NCBI GenBank assembly: GCA_019186945.1
Contig: JABAQJ010000006.1
Location: 248,001-312,000, forward strand
Source of the DNA: Gemmatimonadaceae bacterium
GTDB lineage: Bacteria; Gemmatimonadota; Gemmatimonadetes; Gemmatimonadales; Gemmatimonadaceae
Length of the DNA: 64,000 bases
Direction of reading: 5' to 3'
The notes below the pieces were generated by a model. The model was not told where the DNA came from, did no database searches, and was given only the letters and a program-made list of their open reading frames with translations. The position numbers and the translations under genes are program-made. Positions 9,106-19,273 of this stretch are shown piece by piece (positions within the stretch are counted from its first letter, which is position 1; every line of letters begins with the position of its first letter).

Positions 9106-9480
9106 CTACTCGGCTCTCGAATCCGTCGAAGGAACAGTGTGACGCTCCTTGACCTTCGCGGCCGCGATATCCAGCTGCGCTCTCAACTGCGCGACTGCTT
9201 CGCGCAGCGCACGCAGCTTCGCCTGATCCGTGCCGGCGCGCGTCGTTACCAGGATCAGGGCGCTCACCTGGTCGGCGATCGCGCCGAACTGCGGCTTGAG
9301 CAGTCCGACGAGCGGCGTCGCCATGCGCTGCAGCGGCAAGCGGAAGCCGCCCGTGTTGTGCCCCGTCCGAACGGCAACCGCGAAGCGCTCGACGGTCGCA
9401 TGCAGGCGCTGGATGGTTGCCAGCGCTTCGTCCAGCGTGGCCATCTTGCTCTGCCCGGCCCCGTCGAGGTTCGATGCCAT
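9106..9480 (-). CDS. Conserved-looking hypothetical protein, helical
   Basis: A 124-residue soluble protein I cannot place. It is rich in Ala, Leu, Gln and Arg and looks all-helical, with a first helix around 'LDEALATIQRLHATVERFAVAV' and a probable coiled coil around 'DQAKLRALREAVAQLRAQLD'. No signal peptide, membrane span or metal motif is seen. It lies 56 bases downstream of the aspartase fusion on the same strand and upstream of the oxidase operon, so it may ride on the aspartase transcript. Codon use looks genuine. Confidence 0.6.
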   Translation of the reverse strand: MASNLDGAGQSKMATLDEALATIQRLHATVERFAVAVRTGHNTGGFRLPLQRMATPLVGLLKPQFGAIADQVSALILVTTRAGTDQAKLRALREAVAQLRAQLDIAAAKVKERHTVPSTDSRAE

Positions 9481-9536
9481 GCGCGCAGTCCCAGCGAAGC
9501 GTTAGGCGGTTGCCGCGGCCGCTGCTCGAAGCCGGC

Positions 9537-11417
9537 TCATGCCTCTCCGCTCCGTGACGGCACTCCGGCCATCGTCGCCGGGTTCAACAGCATGTCCATT
9601 TCCGCGCGCGTCAGCAGTCCGCGATCGAGAACGATCTCGTACACGCCCTTCCCGCTTTCCAGCGCTTCGCGGGCGATGCCTGTGCAGACACTGTACCCAA
9701 GTCGCGGTACGAGCGCGGTCAGCACGCCGATCGACGTTTCCACCAGGCGCCGCATTCGGTCCGGGTTGGCGGTAATCCCCTCGATACAGCGCGTCCGCAG
9801 TACGTCGCAACCGCGCATCAGCGACTCGATGCTCCGCAACAGCCGGAAGACGATGATCGGCTCGAAGGCGTTCAGCTGAAACTGTCCCGCCTCGGCAGCC
9901 ATGGTGACAGTCATGTCGCCGCCGATGATGTCGAAGCAGATCTGGTTGACCACTTCCGGAATGACCGGATTCACCTTTCCCGGCATGATCGACGATCCGG
10001 GCTGCATCGCCGGCAGGTTGATCTCCCCAAGCCCGGCGCGCGGACCGGAACTCAGCAACCGAAGGTCGTTGCAGATCTTCGAGATCTTGACGGCACACCG
10101 CTTGAGCACGCCCGACAGCTGAACGAAGGCGCCGGTGTCGGACGTGGCTTCGATCAGATCCGGCGACGTCACGAGGTCGATTCCCGTCAACTCCGCCAGG
10201 TGCCGCCTCACGACCTCGGCGAAGCCCCCCGGTGCGGCGATCCCGGTGCCGATCGCCGTCGCTCCCATGTTGATCTCCCTGAGCAGCGACAGTGCCTCGC
10301 CCAGACGGTCGATATCCTCCTGAACGGTGTGTCCGAACGCCGCGAACTCCTGGCCCAGAGTCATCGGGACCGCGTCCTGCAGTTGCGTTCGCCCCATCTT
10401 GAGGTGCGGCGAGAACTCGTCGCCCTTCCGCAGCAACGAGGCGACGAGCTCGCCCATGCTGACACGCAGTCGCTCTATCTGTCCGTACAGCGCGAGGCGG
10501 ACGGCAGTGGGATACACGTCGTTTGTCGATTGCGAGAGGTTGACGTGCTCGTTCGGGTGCACCCGGCTGTAGTTTCCGCGCCGGTCGCCTAACAGTTCGA
10601 GAGCGCGGTTGGCGATTACCTCGTTGGCGTTCATGTTGGTGGACGTGCCCGCCCCGCCCTGGACCATGTCGACGAGGAACTGCTCGTGGTGCCGGCCCTC
10701 GCGGATCTCGTCGGCGGCGCGCACGATGGCGTCCGCGGTCTCCGAATCGAGGAGTCCGAGTTCGCGGTTGGCGAGCGTGGAGGCGGCCTTCACGGCCGCC
10801 AGCGCGTCGATCAGCGAAGGGAACTCGCGGAGGACGGTACCGGTGATGGGGAAGTTCTCCATCGCCCGCAGCGTCTGCACTCCGTAGAGCGCGTCGTCAG
10901 GCACTTCGCGCTCGCCGAGCAGGTCCTTTTCCATTCGGGTGCGTGCGCCGCCGAATCCAAGGACACGTCCCCGGCCGACGATGGTGGCGTCGGTGGCGGC
11001 GAGTCGCTGGGAGATCGACCGCGCTGCCCTGCCGACGAGGGCGGCGTACAGCACGGGGTTCTCTCGCACCAGCGTCGCCACCGTCTCGCCGGATAGAACG
11101 AGCACTTCCGTCTGCTGCAACGCCCGGGCGCTGGTTCCGTGGGCGGTGTCGTCGAGGAGGAGTCCTTCCCCAACGGCTTCTCCCACACCGAGCGTGACCA
11201 GTCGCACCTGGCGGCCACTGAGTTCCTTCTCGATCGCGACGGCGCCAGAGACGATCAGTGCCATCAGCCGTCGCGGCTCGCCTTGCCGGAAGAGCAGATC
11301 GTTCCCGGCGAAGGTCGTGGGGGTCACGAGGCGGGCGAGCTGGTGGATCGCGGTGTCGGTGACACCGTCCAGGAAGCGGGGCGCGGGGAGTTGTTCGCGA
11401 AGGGCGGCGTTGGGCAT
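9537..11417 (-). CDS. aspA: Aspartate ammonia-lyase with N-terminal cyclic-nucleotide-binding domain
   Basis: Residues about 10-140 form a CRP/cNMP-binding-type beta-roll ('FAGNDLLFRQGEPRRLMALIVSGAV', 'GEAVGEGLLLDD'), and residues 162-626 are a complete aspartase/fumarase-superfamily lyase of about 465 residues. The lyase signature GSSIMPGKVNP is intact, as are 'GGAGTSTNMNANEV' and 'HPNEHVNLSQSTND', which favour aspartase (aspartate to fumarate plus ammonia) over fumarase. The cNMP part lacks an HTH, so it is presumably allosteric, not DNA-binding. A Met at 162 could allow a separate lyase from an internal start, but the frame is one piece. Whether it binds cAMP is unknown; the usual phosphate-binding Arg-Ala pair is not obvious. 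Confidence 0.88.
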   Translation of the reverse strand: MPNAALREQLPAPRFLDGVTDTAIHQLARLVTPTTFAGNDLLFRQGEPRRLMALIVSGAVAIEKELSGRQVRLVTLGVGEAVGEGLLLDDTAHGTSARALQQTEVLVLSGETVATLVRENPVLYAALVGRAARSISQRLAATDATIVGRGRVLGFGGARTRMEKDLLGEREVPDDALYGVQTLRAMENFPITGTVLREFPSLIDALAAVKAASTLANRELGLLDSETADAIVRAADEIREGRHHEQFLVDMVQGGAGTSTNMNANEVIANRALELLGDRRGNYSRVHPNEHVNLSQSTNDVYPTAVRLALYGQIERLRVSMGELVASLLRKGDEFSPHLKMGRTQLQDAVPMTLGQEFAAFGHTVQEDIDRLGEALSLLREINMGATAIGTGIAAPGGFAEVVRRHLAELTGIDLVTSPDLIEATSDTGAFVQLSGVLKRCAVKISKICNDLRLLSSGPRAGLGEINLPAMQPGSSIMPGKVNPVIPEVVNQICFDIIGGDMTVTMAAEAGQFQLNAFEPIIVFRLLRSIESLMRGCDVLRTRCIEGITANPDRMRRLVETSIGVLTALVPRLGYSVCTGIAREALESGKGVYEIVLDRGLLTRAEMDMLLNPATMAGVPSRSGEA

Positions 11418-11534
11418 GATCCGTGGTGGCGGCGGTGTGTGGGTCCGAACGGTGCGAAGCGGGCGCGAGGGGTTGCTTGCGGTCGCATCCCCGCTGCCGC
11501 GCCTCGACTGGCACGCGGCAGCGGGGCGAGCGGT

Positions 11535-13616
11535 TCACTGCATGACCTTGGGACGATCGCCTAACGTGTACTTCGCGAGCCACTCGTATTCGCGCTTCAC
11601 CTTGTCGATCTGGTGGTAGTATTCGCCAAGGCCGTGGCCTTCGCGCGGGTAGAACACGAGTTCCACGGTCTTGCCACGATCCTTGAGGTTTCGGAAGTAT
11701 TCCATCGGCTGTCCGATCGGGACGCGTTCGTCGTTCCCGCCATGGAGCATGAGCAGGGGCGTGGTCACCTTGTCGCTGTAGGTGATCGCCGAGCGCGAGC
11801 GATAGAAGTCGAGCGACTTGTTGGTCAGGCTGCCATCGAGCTGTGGCATGCCGTCGTAGAACGTCCCGATGTAGCCGGGGATGTCGGTCGTGCCGTACAT
11901 GCTCACCATGTTGGAGAGTCCCGCGCCCATCATTGCCGCCTTGAACCGGCCAGTCTGTGAGACGACCCATCCCGTCATGTAGCCACCGTAGCTCCAGCCG
12001 GTGACGGCAAGGCGCGTCGAATCGGCGATACCGCGCCTGACGAGTTCATCGACGCCGGTCATGATATCCCGGTAATCGCCGCCGCCCCAATCCTTGATGT
12101 TGCCGCGCATGAACTTCTCTCCGTATCCGGTGCTGCCGCGCGGGTTGGGGTAGAGCACGGCCCAGCCCGAACCGGCGTACACCTGGCCGGGCGATCCCCA
12201 GCTGGCCTTGAACCCGTTCGTGTGGGCGCCCGTCGGGCCGCCGTGGATGTCGACGAGGAGCGGCACGCGCTGGCCGGGCTGGTAGCCCGCCGGCTTGAGC
12301 AGCACGCCCTCGACCTGCCAGCCGTCGGCGCTCTTCCAGGTGACGACTTCGGACTCACCTAACGAGAGCGTCGCGACCTGCGGGTTCACGGTGGTGAGCT
12401 TGCGCCGGTTGGCGAGCGTCGCATCGCTTACGTAGACATCCGCCGGGCTCGCGGGGGAGTCCATGGCAAACGACACCGCCGATTCGTCCTTCGACCATGA
12501 AAGGCCGCGGATCAGGAGATCCCTGGTGAGTCGCGAATATTCGCCGCTGGCGACATCGAAAGAAAAGACCGAGCTGTACACGCGGTCCTGCGCCGTGAAC
12601 ACGATTCGCCTGCCGTCCGCCGACCAGCGCAACTGTCCCACCGAGTTGTCGAACTGCGGGCTTGACCGGTCGCGGGCCTGCTTCGCGGCGACGTCGTAGG
12701 TGACGAGCACGGTGTTCTTCAGCGACCGCGGGTACATACCGTCCGCGTTAGGCCGGAACGTTTCGACCATGGCGCCGAACGCCAGCGTCCGCCCGTCCGG
12801 CGACCACACCGGCGTGCCCTGGATGGTCATGTCGGGACCGGGGACGATCCGCTCCCTGTCGTTCGATCCGAGCGTCACTATCCATCCTTCGCGCCGCTCG
12901 TCCCGGATGAGCGTCGTCGGCGATGTCAGCAACGCGAGGCGCGTTCCGTCCGGCGACCACGCGGGAGCGCCGCGCACCGTGAACTCGCCGTTCGTGACTT
13001 TGTTCGCATGCTTAGACGACACGTCGATGACCCAGGCGTGGGCGAGCCGGAGGTCGCCTTCGAACTCCTTCGCGTCGTCGCGTCGCCGTACCTTCGCTTC
13101 GCCTTCCCGCGACAGCGAATCGGTCGTGAGGTATGCAATGCGCGATCCGTCCGGCGACCACGCATATCCCGACACGCCGTCGCGCGCGGTCGTCAGCTGC
13201 CACGCTTCGCCGCCGTTTGCCGGAAGGATCCAGATCTGGGGCCGCGGCCCTTCCTCGCCGCCGGCACCGCGCGCGGATACGAAACTGATCCACTTCCCGT
13301 CGGGCGACCATTGCGGCGCTGTTTCCCCGCGCTCGCTGAAGGTCAGTTGCCTCGCGGCGCTCCCGTCGGTCCCCACCATCCAGACGTGGGAACGCATATC
13401 GTGCTTGTCGCCCTTGCTGGTATCCCGGGCGGCCGGATGTTCCCATGCCGAAACGGTGTAGAGTACGGATTTCCCGTCAGGCGCCATGGCGACCGCGCCG
13501 ACCGACTTGAGTTCCATGATGTCGTTCACGGTCATGGCGCGCCGTTGGGCGGACGCACCGAACACGGGGATTGCCAGGAACGGGATCGTGCGACGAACGA
13601 TGTACGCGACTCGCAT
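11535..13616 (-). CDS. S9 family prolyl oligopeptidase-type peptidase, secreted
   Basis: A dipeptidyl/acylaminoacyl-peptidase-like serine peptidase. The N-terminal two-thirds carry WD40/TolB-type propeller repeats, many with the 'WSPDG' pattern; the C-terminal alpha/beta hydrolase domain shows the nucleophile in 'GWSYGGYM', the acid in 'HGGNDERVP' and the histidine in 'REGHGLGEYY'. I chose ATG 13616 because it is preceded by TGAGGT and opens a good signal peptide ('RVAYIVRRTIPFLAIPVFGASAQ'); the frame stays open further upstream but without family similarity. It is 693 residues, normal for the family. It is divergent from the kinase gene. Confidence 0.9.
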   Translation of the reverse strand: MRVAYIVRRTIPFLAIPVFGASAQRRAMTVNDIMELKSVGAVAMAPDGKSVLYTVSAWEHPAARDTSKGDKHDMRSHVWMVGTDGSAARQLTFSERGETAPQWSPDGKWISFVSARGAGGEEGPRPQIWILPANGGEAWQLTTARDGVSGYAWSPDGSRIAYLTTDSLSREGEAKVRRRDDAKEFEGDLRLAHAWVIDVSSKHANKVTNGEFTVRGAPAWSPDGTRLALLTSPTTLIRDERREGWIVTLGSNDRERIVPGPDMTIQGTPVWSPDGRTLAFGAMVETFRPNADGMYPRSLKNTVLVTYDVAAKQARDRSSPQFDNSVGQLRWSADGRRIVFTAQDRVYSSVFSFDVASGEYSRLTRDLLIRGLSWSKDESAVSFAMDSPASPADVYVSDATLANRRKLTTVNPQVATLSLGESEVVTWKSADGWQVEGVLLKPAGYQPGQRVPLLVDIHGGPTGAHTNGFKASWGSPGQVYAGSGWAVLYPNPRGSTGYGEKFMRGNIKDWGGGDYRDIMTGVDELVRRGIADSTRLAVTGWSYGGYMTGWVVSQTGRFKAAMMGAGLSNMVSMYGTTDIPGYIGTFYDGMPQLDGSLTNKSLDFYRSRSAITYSDKVTTPLLMLHGGNDERVPIGQPMEYFRNLKDRGKTVELVFYPREGHGLGEYYHQIDKVKREYEWLAKYTLGDRPKVMQ

Positions 13617-13845
13617 GCAGACCTCAGGCAGGGGATGCCCGAACATTGCACTCCGCGCCCGGAAAACGCACGGTGCGACGGCAGAATGGGGTGCGCGGGT
13701 CCTCGTGGGATACTCCGCGCCTTGGTGCTTACAGCCAGTCAACGGCAGTCGCACCGGCGATCGTGGCTCAGCGGACGCTGCATCGGCCGACTGGCGGCTG
13801 CTGTTGGGCGACCGCATCTTCGTGACGTATCCGGACTGGACGGGG

Positions 13846-16272
13846 ATGGAATCCACGCGCGAAGTCCTGCAGGGTGCGGTCGGTCACGTGTACGACCTCG
13901 AACGTGAGCTCGGCGGCGGTGGCATGTCGCGCGTCTGGCTGGCACGCGACAAGTCGTTAGGTCGGGACGTGGTCATCAAGGTATTGGACCCGCAAGTCGC
14001 GGCGGCGGTCAGCATGGCGCGCTTTCGCCGCGAGATCGAACTGTGCGCCCGGCTCCAGCACCCGCAGATCGTGCCGCTCCTTTCGGCGGGCGATGCGGGA
14101 GGCGTCCCGTACTACACGATGCCCTTCGTGGAGGGGGAGTCGCTCCGTCAGGCAATGAACAGGGGCGCGACGCTGTCGCCCTCGCAGGTGATTCATGTCC
14201 TTGGCGACGTCGCCCTCGCGCTCGACTACGCGCATCGGCATGGCGTGGTGCATCGCGATATCAAGCCGGAGAACATCCTGCTCGTCGGGCGCAGCGCCAT
14301 GGTCACCGATTTCGGGATCGCGAAGGCGCTGTCGGAAGCGACCGACGAGTCGGGAATCGGCCTCACGACGACTGGTGTGTCGCCGGGAACGCCGGCATAC
14401 ATGGCGCCCGAGCAGCATTCGGCGGACCGTATCGATCAGCGAGCCGACTTGTACGCCTGGGGCGTGGTCGCGTACGAGCTGATACATGGTGCGCACCCGT
14501 TCGCTCAGTGCAAGCACCCGCAGGAGTTCCTCCGCGCGCACCTGACGGAGATTCCTCGTCCGTTGGTGGAGTCGTCCCCGGATATTGCTCCGAGCCTCGA
14601 CGCCGTGGTGATGCGATGTCTGGCGAAGGCGCCGGAGGCGCGTCCGGGGTCGGCGCTCGACATCGTCAAGGTTCTCGAATCGCTGCGCGGCATGAATGGG
14701 GAGGCGCCCATGCGATCGGGACGGAGGGTGCCGCGTGCGGTGCGGGCAGCGCTGGCCGTGCTGATCGTTGCAGCCGCCGGTGCGGCTGTGTGGCGTGCAT
14801 GGCGAGGGTCCGAGACGGCGGCGGTGACATCGATAGCGGTCATCCCGTTCGCCAACGTCAGCCGGGACACGGCGCAGGACTATTTCGCTGACGGAATGGC
14901 GGACGAGCTGTCCACGGAGCTTGGCCGGGTCCCGGGCGTTCGTGTTGCGTCGCGGACGGCAGCGTATCGGTTCAAGGGGCGCCGGGATCTCGACGTTCGC
15001 GACGTGCGCCAGGAGCTGGGCGTGGACGCCGTCGTTCAGGGGACTATCCGACGCGTGTCGAATCGCTGGCGGGTTTCTGCCCAGCTGACCAGCGCCGCCA
15101 CGGGAGAGGAGATCTGGTCCGACCGCTTCGACCGCGAGGCCCGCGACGTTCTCGCGGTGCAGGATGAGATCAGTGCGGCGGTGGCGAATGCGCTCCGTGC
15201 GCGCCTCCTGGCCAGTGATACGGATGCCGCGATCCTGCAGGAAGGCGACTCCGGCTCATCGCCGGCGGTACCTCCTCATGGGACGCGCGACCCGGTGGCG
15301 TACGATCTGTACCTGCGAGGGCGGTATCTGCTCGAACGACGCGGCCCGACGGTCCGGCGAGCGGTCGAGCTTTTCGACCAGGCGATCGGCGCGGACTCGC
15401 TGTTCGCACGGGCTCATGCCTCGCGCGCCCTCGCCCTCCTGCTCGTGCCGTTCTACGCCGAGGCAACGATCCCGGCCGTGTTGCAGCAGGCGGAGACATC
15501 GGCACGCCGGGCGTTGGAACTGGACGCAAGGCTTGCCGATGGACACTTGGCGCTGGCGGGCGTCTACCGCGTCGAATGGCGCTGGGCGGAGGCGCTCGAC
15601 CAGTTTCGTATCGCGCTCGACCTGGACCCGCAGAACGTTCCAGCCCGCCTCAACTATTCCCAGATGCTCTATGCCGTCGGCGATCCCGACAGGAGTCTCG
15701 AACAGGCCAGACAGGCGAAGGCGCTGGATCCGAGGTCGGCGCTGGCGCTGTTAGGCGAAGCGCGCGTCCTCACGCTCGCCGGGCGGCACCGGGAAGTCGT
15801 TTCGCTGATCGAGCGCGCGATCGAGTTCGACCCGCTCCTGCCGCAAACGCGCGTCTATCTCGCGATGGCGCTGCTGCGTGCGGGCGATTCGACGAGGGCA
15901 CTTGCGACGATCGACAGCGCCGCGACTATCCCGTCAGGTGTCGCGGAAGCGGCCTACGTGATCGCGGCCGCGGCCGGCCGAGCGCGAGTCGAGGCGCTCA
16001 TGCGGCAGGTGCACGCGCAAGCGAGGCCCACGCCGTTTCAGTTCACGACCATTGCTCTGACTTACCTTGCCATCTCCGACACGCTGCGGGCACTGGACGC
16101 GTTCGAGGTGGCGGCCCGGAACCGCGAACTCATCCCGCTCAACCTGGGTTTCGTGGATCCGATCTACGATCCCATCCGTGCGAGCAGTCGGTTCGCCGCA
16201 GTCGTCAGCTCATACGGTCTCGATCCGCGCCGCTTCGTCAACGTCGTGCGCCCACGCCGAGTCACGGGTTGA
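13846..16272 (+). CDS. Membrane Ser/Thr protein kinase with FlgO/TolB-like domain and TPR repeats
   Basis: An 808-residue one-protein signalling system. The N-terminal Hanks-type kinase has a Gly-rich loop 'LGGGGMSRVW', K45 in 'VVIKVL', the catalytic HRD (H136, D138) with K140, and DFG (D155). After a Pro/Arg linker comes one transmembrane helix (about 299-319), then a domain beginning 'SIAVIPFANVSRDTAQDYFADGMADEL' of the FlgO/TolB-N type seen behind many such kinases, then TPR-like helical repeats to the end. Kinase inside, sensor outside is inferred. ATG 13846 was chosen because the open frame further upstream overlaps the promoter side of the divergent peptidase. Its 3' end overlaps the converging DUF5916 gene by 11 bases. 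Confidence 0.9.
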   Translation: MESTREVLQGAVGHVYDLERELGGGGMSRVWLARDKSLGRDVVIKVLDPQVAAAVSMARFRREIELCARLQHPQIVPLLSAGDAGGVPYYTMPFVEGESLRQAMNRGATLSPSQVIHVLGDVALALDYAHRHGVVHRDIKPENILLVGRSAMVTDFGIAKALSEATDESGIGLTTTGVSPGTPAYMAPEQHSADRIDQRADLYAWGVVAYELIHGAHPFAQCKHPQEFLRAHLTEIPRPLVESSPDIAPSLDAVVMRCLAKAPEARPGSALDIVKVLESLRGMNGEAPMRSGRRVPRAVRAALAVLIVAAAGAAVWRAWRGSETAAVTSIAVIPFANVSRDTAQDYFADGMADELSTELGRVPGVRVASRTAAYRFKGRRDLDVRDVRQELGVDAVVQGTIRRVSNRWRVSAQLTSAATGEEIWSDRFDREARDVLAVQDEISAAVANALRARLLASDTDAAILQEGDSGSSPAVPPHGTRDPVAYDLYLRGRYLLERRGPTVRRAVELFDQAIGADSLFARAHASRALALLLVPFYAEATIPAVLQQAETSARRALELDARLADGHLALAGVYRVEWRWAEALDQFRIALDLDPQNVPARLNYSQMLYAVGDPDRSLEQARQAKALDPRSALALLGEARVLTLAGRHREVVSLIERAIEFDPLLPQTRVYLAMALLRAGDSTRALATIDSAATIPSGVAEAAYVIAAAAGRARVEALMRQVHAQARPTPFQFTTIALTYLAISDTLRALDAFEVAARNRELIPLNLGFVDPIYDPIRASSRFAAVVSSYGLDPRRFVNVVRPRRVTG

Positions 16273-18821
16273 ACCACCGATTGACCTTGATGACGACAAT
16301 GTTGTCCGGCCTGGTCCGGAACAGCGCACCGCGATCCCGGCCGAAATCGAAGTCGCCATAAGGCGCCATGTCGCTTCGCAACTGCTGCCAGGCAACGTAG
16401 AGCGTCGAGCCCTGGCTCCATTCCCACCGTAGCACCGCGTTCCCGCGAAGCGACCGCAGGTTGAAATCCAGGTTGGGAACCTGGCCGGAGTAGGGTACGA
16501 AATCGAAGGTCTGCGGGGCAACGAACTGGCGGGCCGCACCGTAATCCTGGCTCGACAGCAGCGGCTGCACGTAGGTCTCGAGCGATAGACGCGGCGTGAA
16601 AGTGGCGTTGAATCTGGTCTCGAGCGAGACGCTCGTCTGATGCAGCGGCGCGAACACGTATCGACGACCGAAGGTCTGGTTGTAGGACGGATCGGTTACG
16701 CTCGTCACGAATTGCGCTGGGGCATACAGCCGGGAGACGTTTGGCCCGACGGTGAGGTTCCAGCGGGACGACGTCTTGATCCCGATTGTCGTGCTGGCGC
16801 CCCAGGACCATCCACCGTAGTCGAATGCCTCCGATTCGAGTCCGACGAGGAGCGTAACCGGTTTGCGACCGTCGGAGACGACGCGCATGGAGGTCTGCCA
16901 CCACGCAGGCCGGATTGCCAGCGGACCGCCCCGGGTGAGACGGTCGTCGCGGGCCTCGAAGTACCTCGTGGCGTTGAGAGCGACAGACCAGTAGCCGAGT
17001 GTAGTCGCCCTGGGAGTTGATGCCCGTGAACGTCAGGATCGGTTGCCAGTCGTAATTGTGCTCGGATCGGCCGATGCCGGTAATCGACCAGCGTCTCCAG
17101 ACACGTCCCGGTGCATTCTCGACATAGGTCAGCATCATCTGTCCGTCCTTGCGGTCGGTACGCATGGCGAAGCCCAGATCGTTCACCTCGTAGGAGGGGC
17201 TGGTGAGCGCCGCGCCAATCTGTCCTCGCCAGTGCGTTCCACCCTGACGCGCAACCGCCAGGTTCATCGCGTAGCCGGTCAACGACGTCGCACTCGAATC
17301 GACAGCGAGATGATCGGCATCGGGACGCTGGAAGAAGTGATTGGAACGGCGCTGCGTCGCGATCATGGCGCTCGTCGACCCAGCCACTCGGCTCAATTCG
17401 ACATCCCCGAACGCAACCCATGCGCGCTGCCCCCACTCGTGCCGGAAATCGATGCCGCCAGCGTATGCCGACCGGTGCAACGCGGTCTCCAGGGCGTCGG
17501 TGGAAAGATCGCGGTTTACACCCGTCAGGACGGCGCCGATGAACGTCTGTCCGCCTCTCGACTCTCGACGAGCACGGCCGACGACGTAGTTGGAGAGCGG
17601 TTCGACGACGAACCTGTCGGTACTCCCGGTCGTAGTCCTGAAACGCGACGTCTCGCGCGCGGTCACAGCTTCGAGCACGCCGACCGACCATCCGCCAACG
17701 CGTCCGGACAGCTTCCCGGAGCCGATGATCGTGGTCGCGTCGGGAAGGTCGCTTTGCGGGGTCGGTGCACGGAGCGATGGAGCGCGGCCGATCCGCCGCG
17801 AGTAAAACAACTGCCCGCCGCTCGTGCTGTTCGCGCCAAACGCGAAGATGTCGCTCCCTTCTATGAACAGCGGCCGCTTCTCCTCGAAGAACGTCTCGTA
17901 GACTCCCAGGTTCACTACGGCCGGATCTACCTCGACCTGTCCGAAATCCGGGTTGAACGCGGCGTTCAATGTGAGGTTGGAACTGAGTCGGTACACGAGA
18001 TCGAGGCCCCCGGTAGTCGCGTAGTCCGGATTCCTGCGGAATGGATTGAGGCCGGGGTCCGCGTACGTGCCGCGCTGAACGACGTACGGCAGTAGTTCGA
18101 GCCGCTTGCCGGCGCGCAGACCGGTCAGTCCTTCCAGATGCCCGTACTTGGGAACGCCGCCCACTTCGGACCTGGGCATCGGTGTCGAGGTCGCGTACTC
18201 GTGCCGCCGGCCGATGATGCGCTCGAACTGAATCCCCCACGTCTGCTCGTGAGCGCCCGAAAAGCGCAACTGGCTGAACGGGATACGGTACTCGGCGGTC
18301 CATCCACCGCTATCAACGGATGTCGCCACGTCCCAGACCGGATCCCACGAGTTGTCGTCGGCGTTGATGATCTTGACCTCGTCCCGCCTAACGCCGAGTG
18401 GGTTGACGTCGAAGCCGAAGGCAGTTCGGTGGTCATGGTAGCTGTCGATCATCACGCCGAACCAGTCGGAGTCGCCCAGGTCCATGTCTCGGCGACCCAA
18501 ACGGCCGATCACCGGCCCCGTGTCGTGAAGGCGGACTCCGACGTACAGGTACTCGTCGTCGTAGAGCACGCGGACATCCGTAGGCTGCGAGGCGGGTGTG
18601 CCCTCATCCGGTTCGACCTGGGTGAACGCGTTCGTCACCGGGGCGGCCTGCCACGCCGCCTCGTCCAGCCTGCCATCGATGCGGATTTGCTCCGAAGTTC
18701 GCCTTGCAGTGGAAACCGGCAGGACGGCGCTGGCGACCCTCGGGGATGCCGGAGCCTGGGGTGAGGTGAGCGAAGGAGCGAGCAGGAAGCAGAAAATCGT
18801 GCTGAACTGGCGAATTGTCAT
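16262..18821 (-). pseudogene. DUF5916 / CBM9-like outer-membrane-type protein, interrupted by a single frameshift
   Basis: The N-terminal part has a signal-like leader then a family 9 carbohydrate-binding-like domain ('IRIDGRLDEAAWQAAPVTNAF', 'YDDEYLYVGVRLHD'), followed by the DUF5916 beta-barrel region ('NAAFNPDFGQVEVDPAVVNL', 'EKRPLFIEGSDIF', 'FYSRRIGR'). Reading breaks near 16993-16998: upstream the frame runs '...FTGINSQGDYTRL', after which the family-like text 'YWSVALNATRYFEARDDRLTRGG' continues in another frame through to 'IVVIKVNRWFNP', the normal end. Joined, the protein would be about 853 residues, a usual size. Both halves are undecayed, so a recent indel or a sequencing error is more likely than an old pseudogene. 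Confidence 0.85.
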
Positions 18822-19273
18822 GTGAGCGGATCGCGTTGTCGGGAGTCAGCGTCGTCATTCGTACGCACACTGGCAGGGCATTCCGGCAGAGTTGCAGAGC
18901 GTGAGCAGGCGTGATCACCGTGGGTGCGGACCCGGATCGACTCCGCACGCTTGTCAGACAGCGGCACTGGCTGGCTGGTTTGCGATGCCGGCTGCTGCCT
19001 GGAAGATAGTGCCGACAGGTTCATGCTCACGGTGCTCGACCGTCAGGCGCTGGCCGGTGTCGTCGGCGCTGTCTGCCGCCATCGGCGTCCGGCACGGCAC
19101 CGATTCCGCGATCCAGGCGGCGCGCTCGCGGCAGGGGAGACACCGTCCCTCCGCAAGCCCAGTGGTTGCACTCTGGCGATGTCGAAGCGCAAAATAGCCA
19201 TCAGGCGCTCTTGTAACGCTTCGCCGAACGGCGACGTTGCGCCGTCAGTGTCGATTCCTTCGCCAGTCTGTCC
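18822..19273. other. Intergenic region between divergent DUF5916 and glycosylasparaginase genes
   Basis: About 450 bases without a recognisable gene. Short open frames exist on both strands but none has family-like sequence or a convincing ribosome binding site. The region must contain promoters for both flanking genes; I see no clear -35/-10 pair, repeat or RNA structure that I would stand by. Confidence 0.5.
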
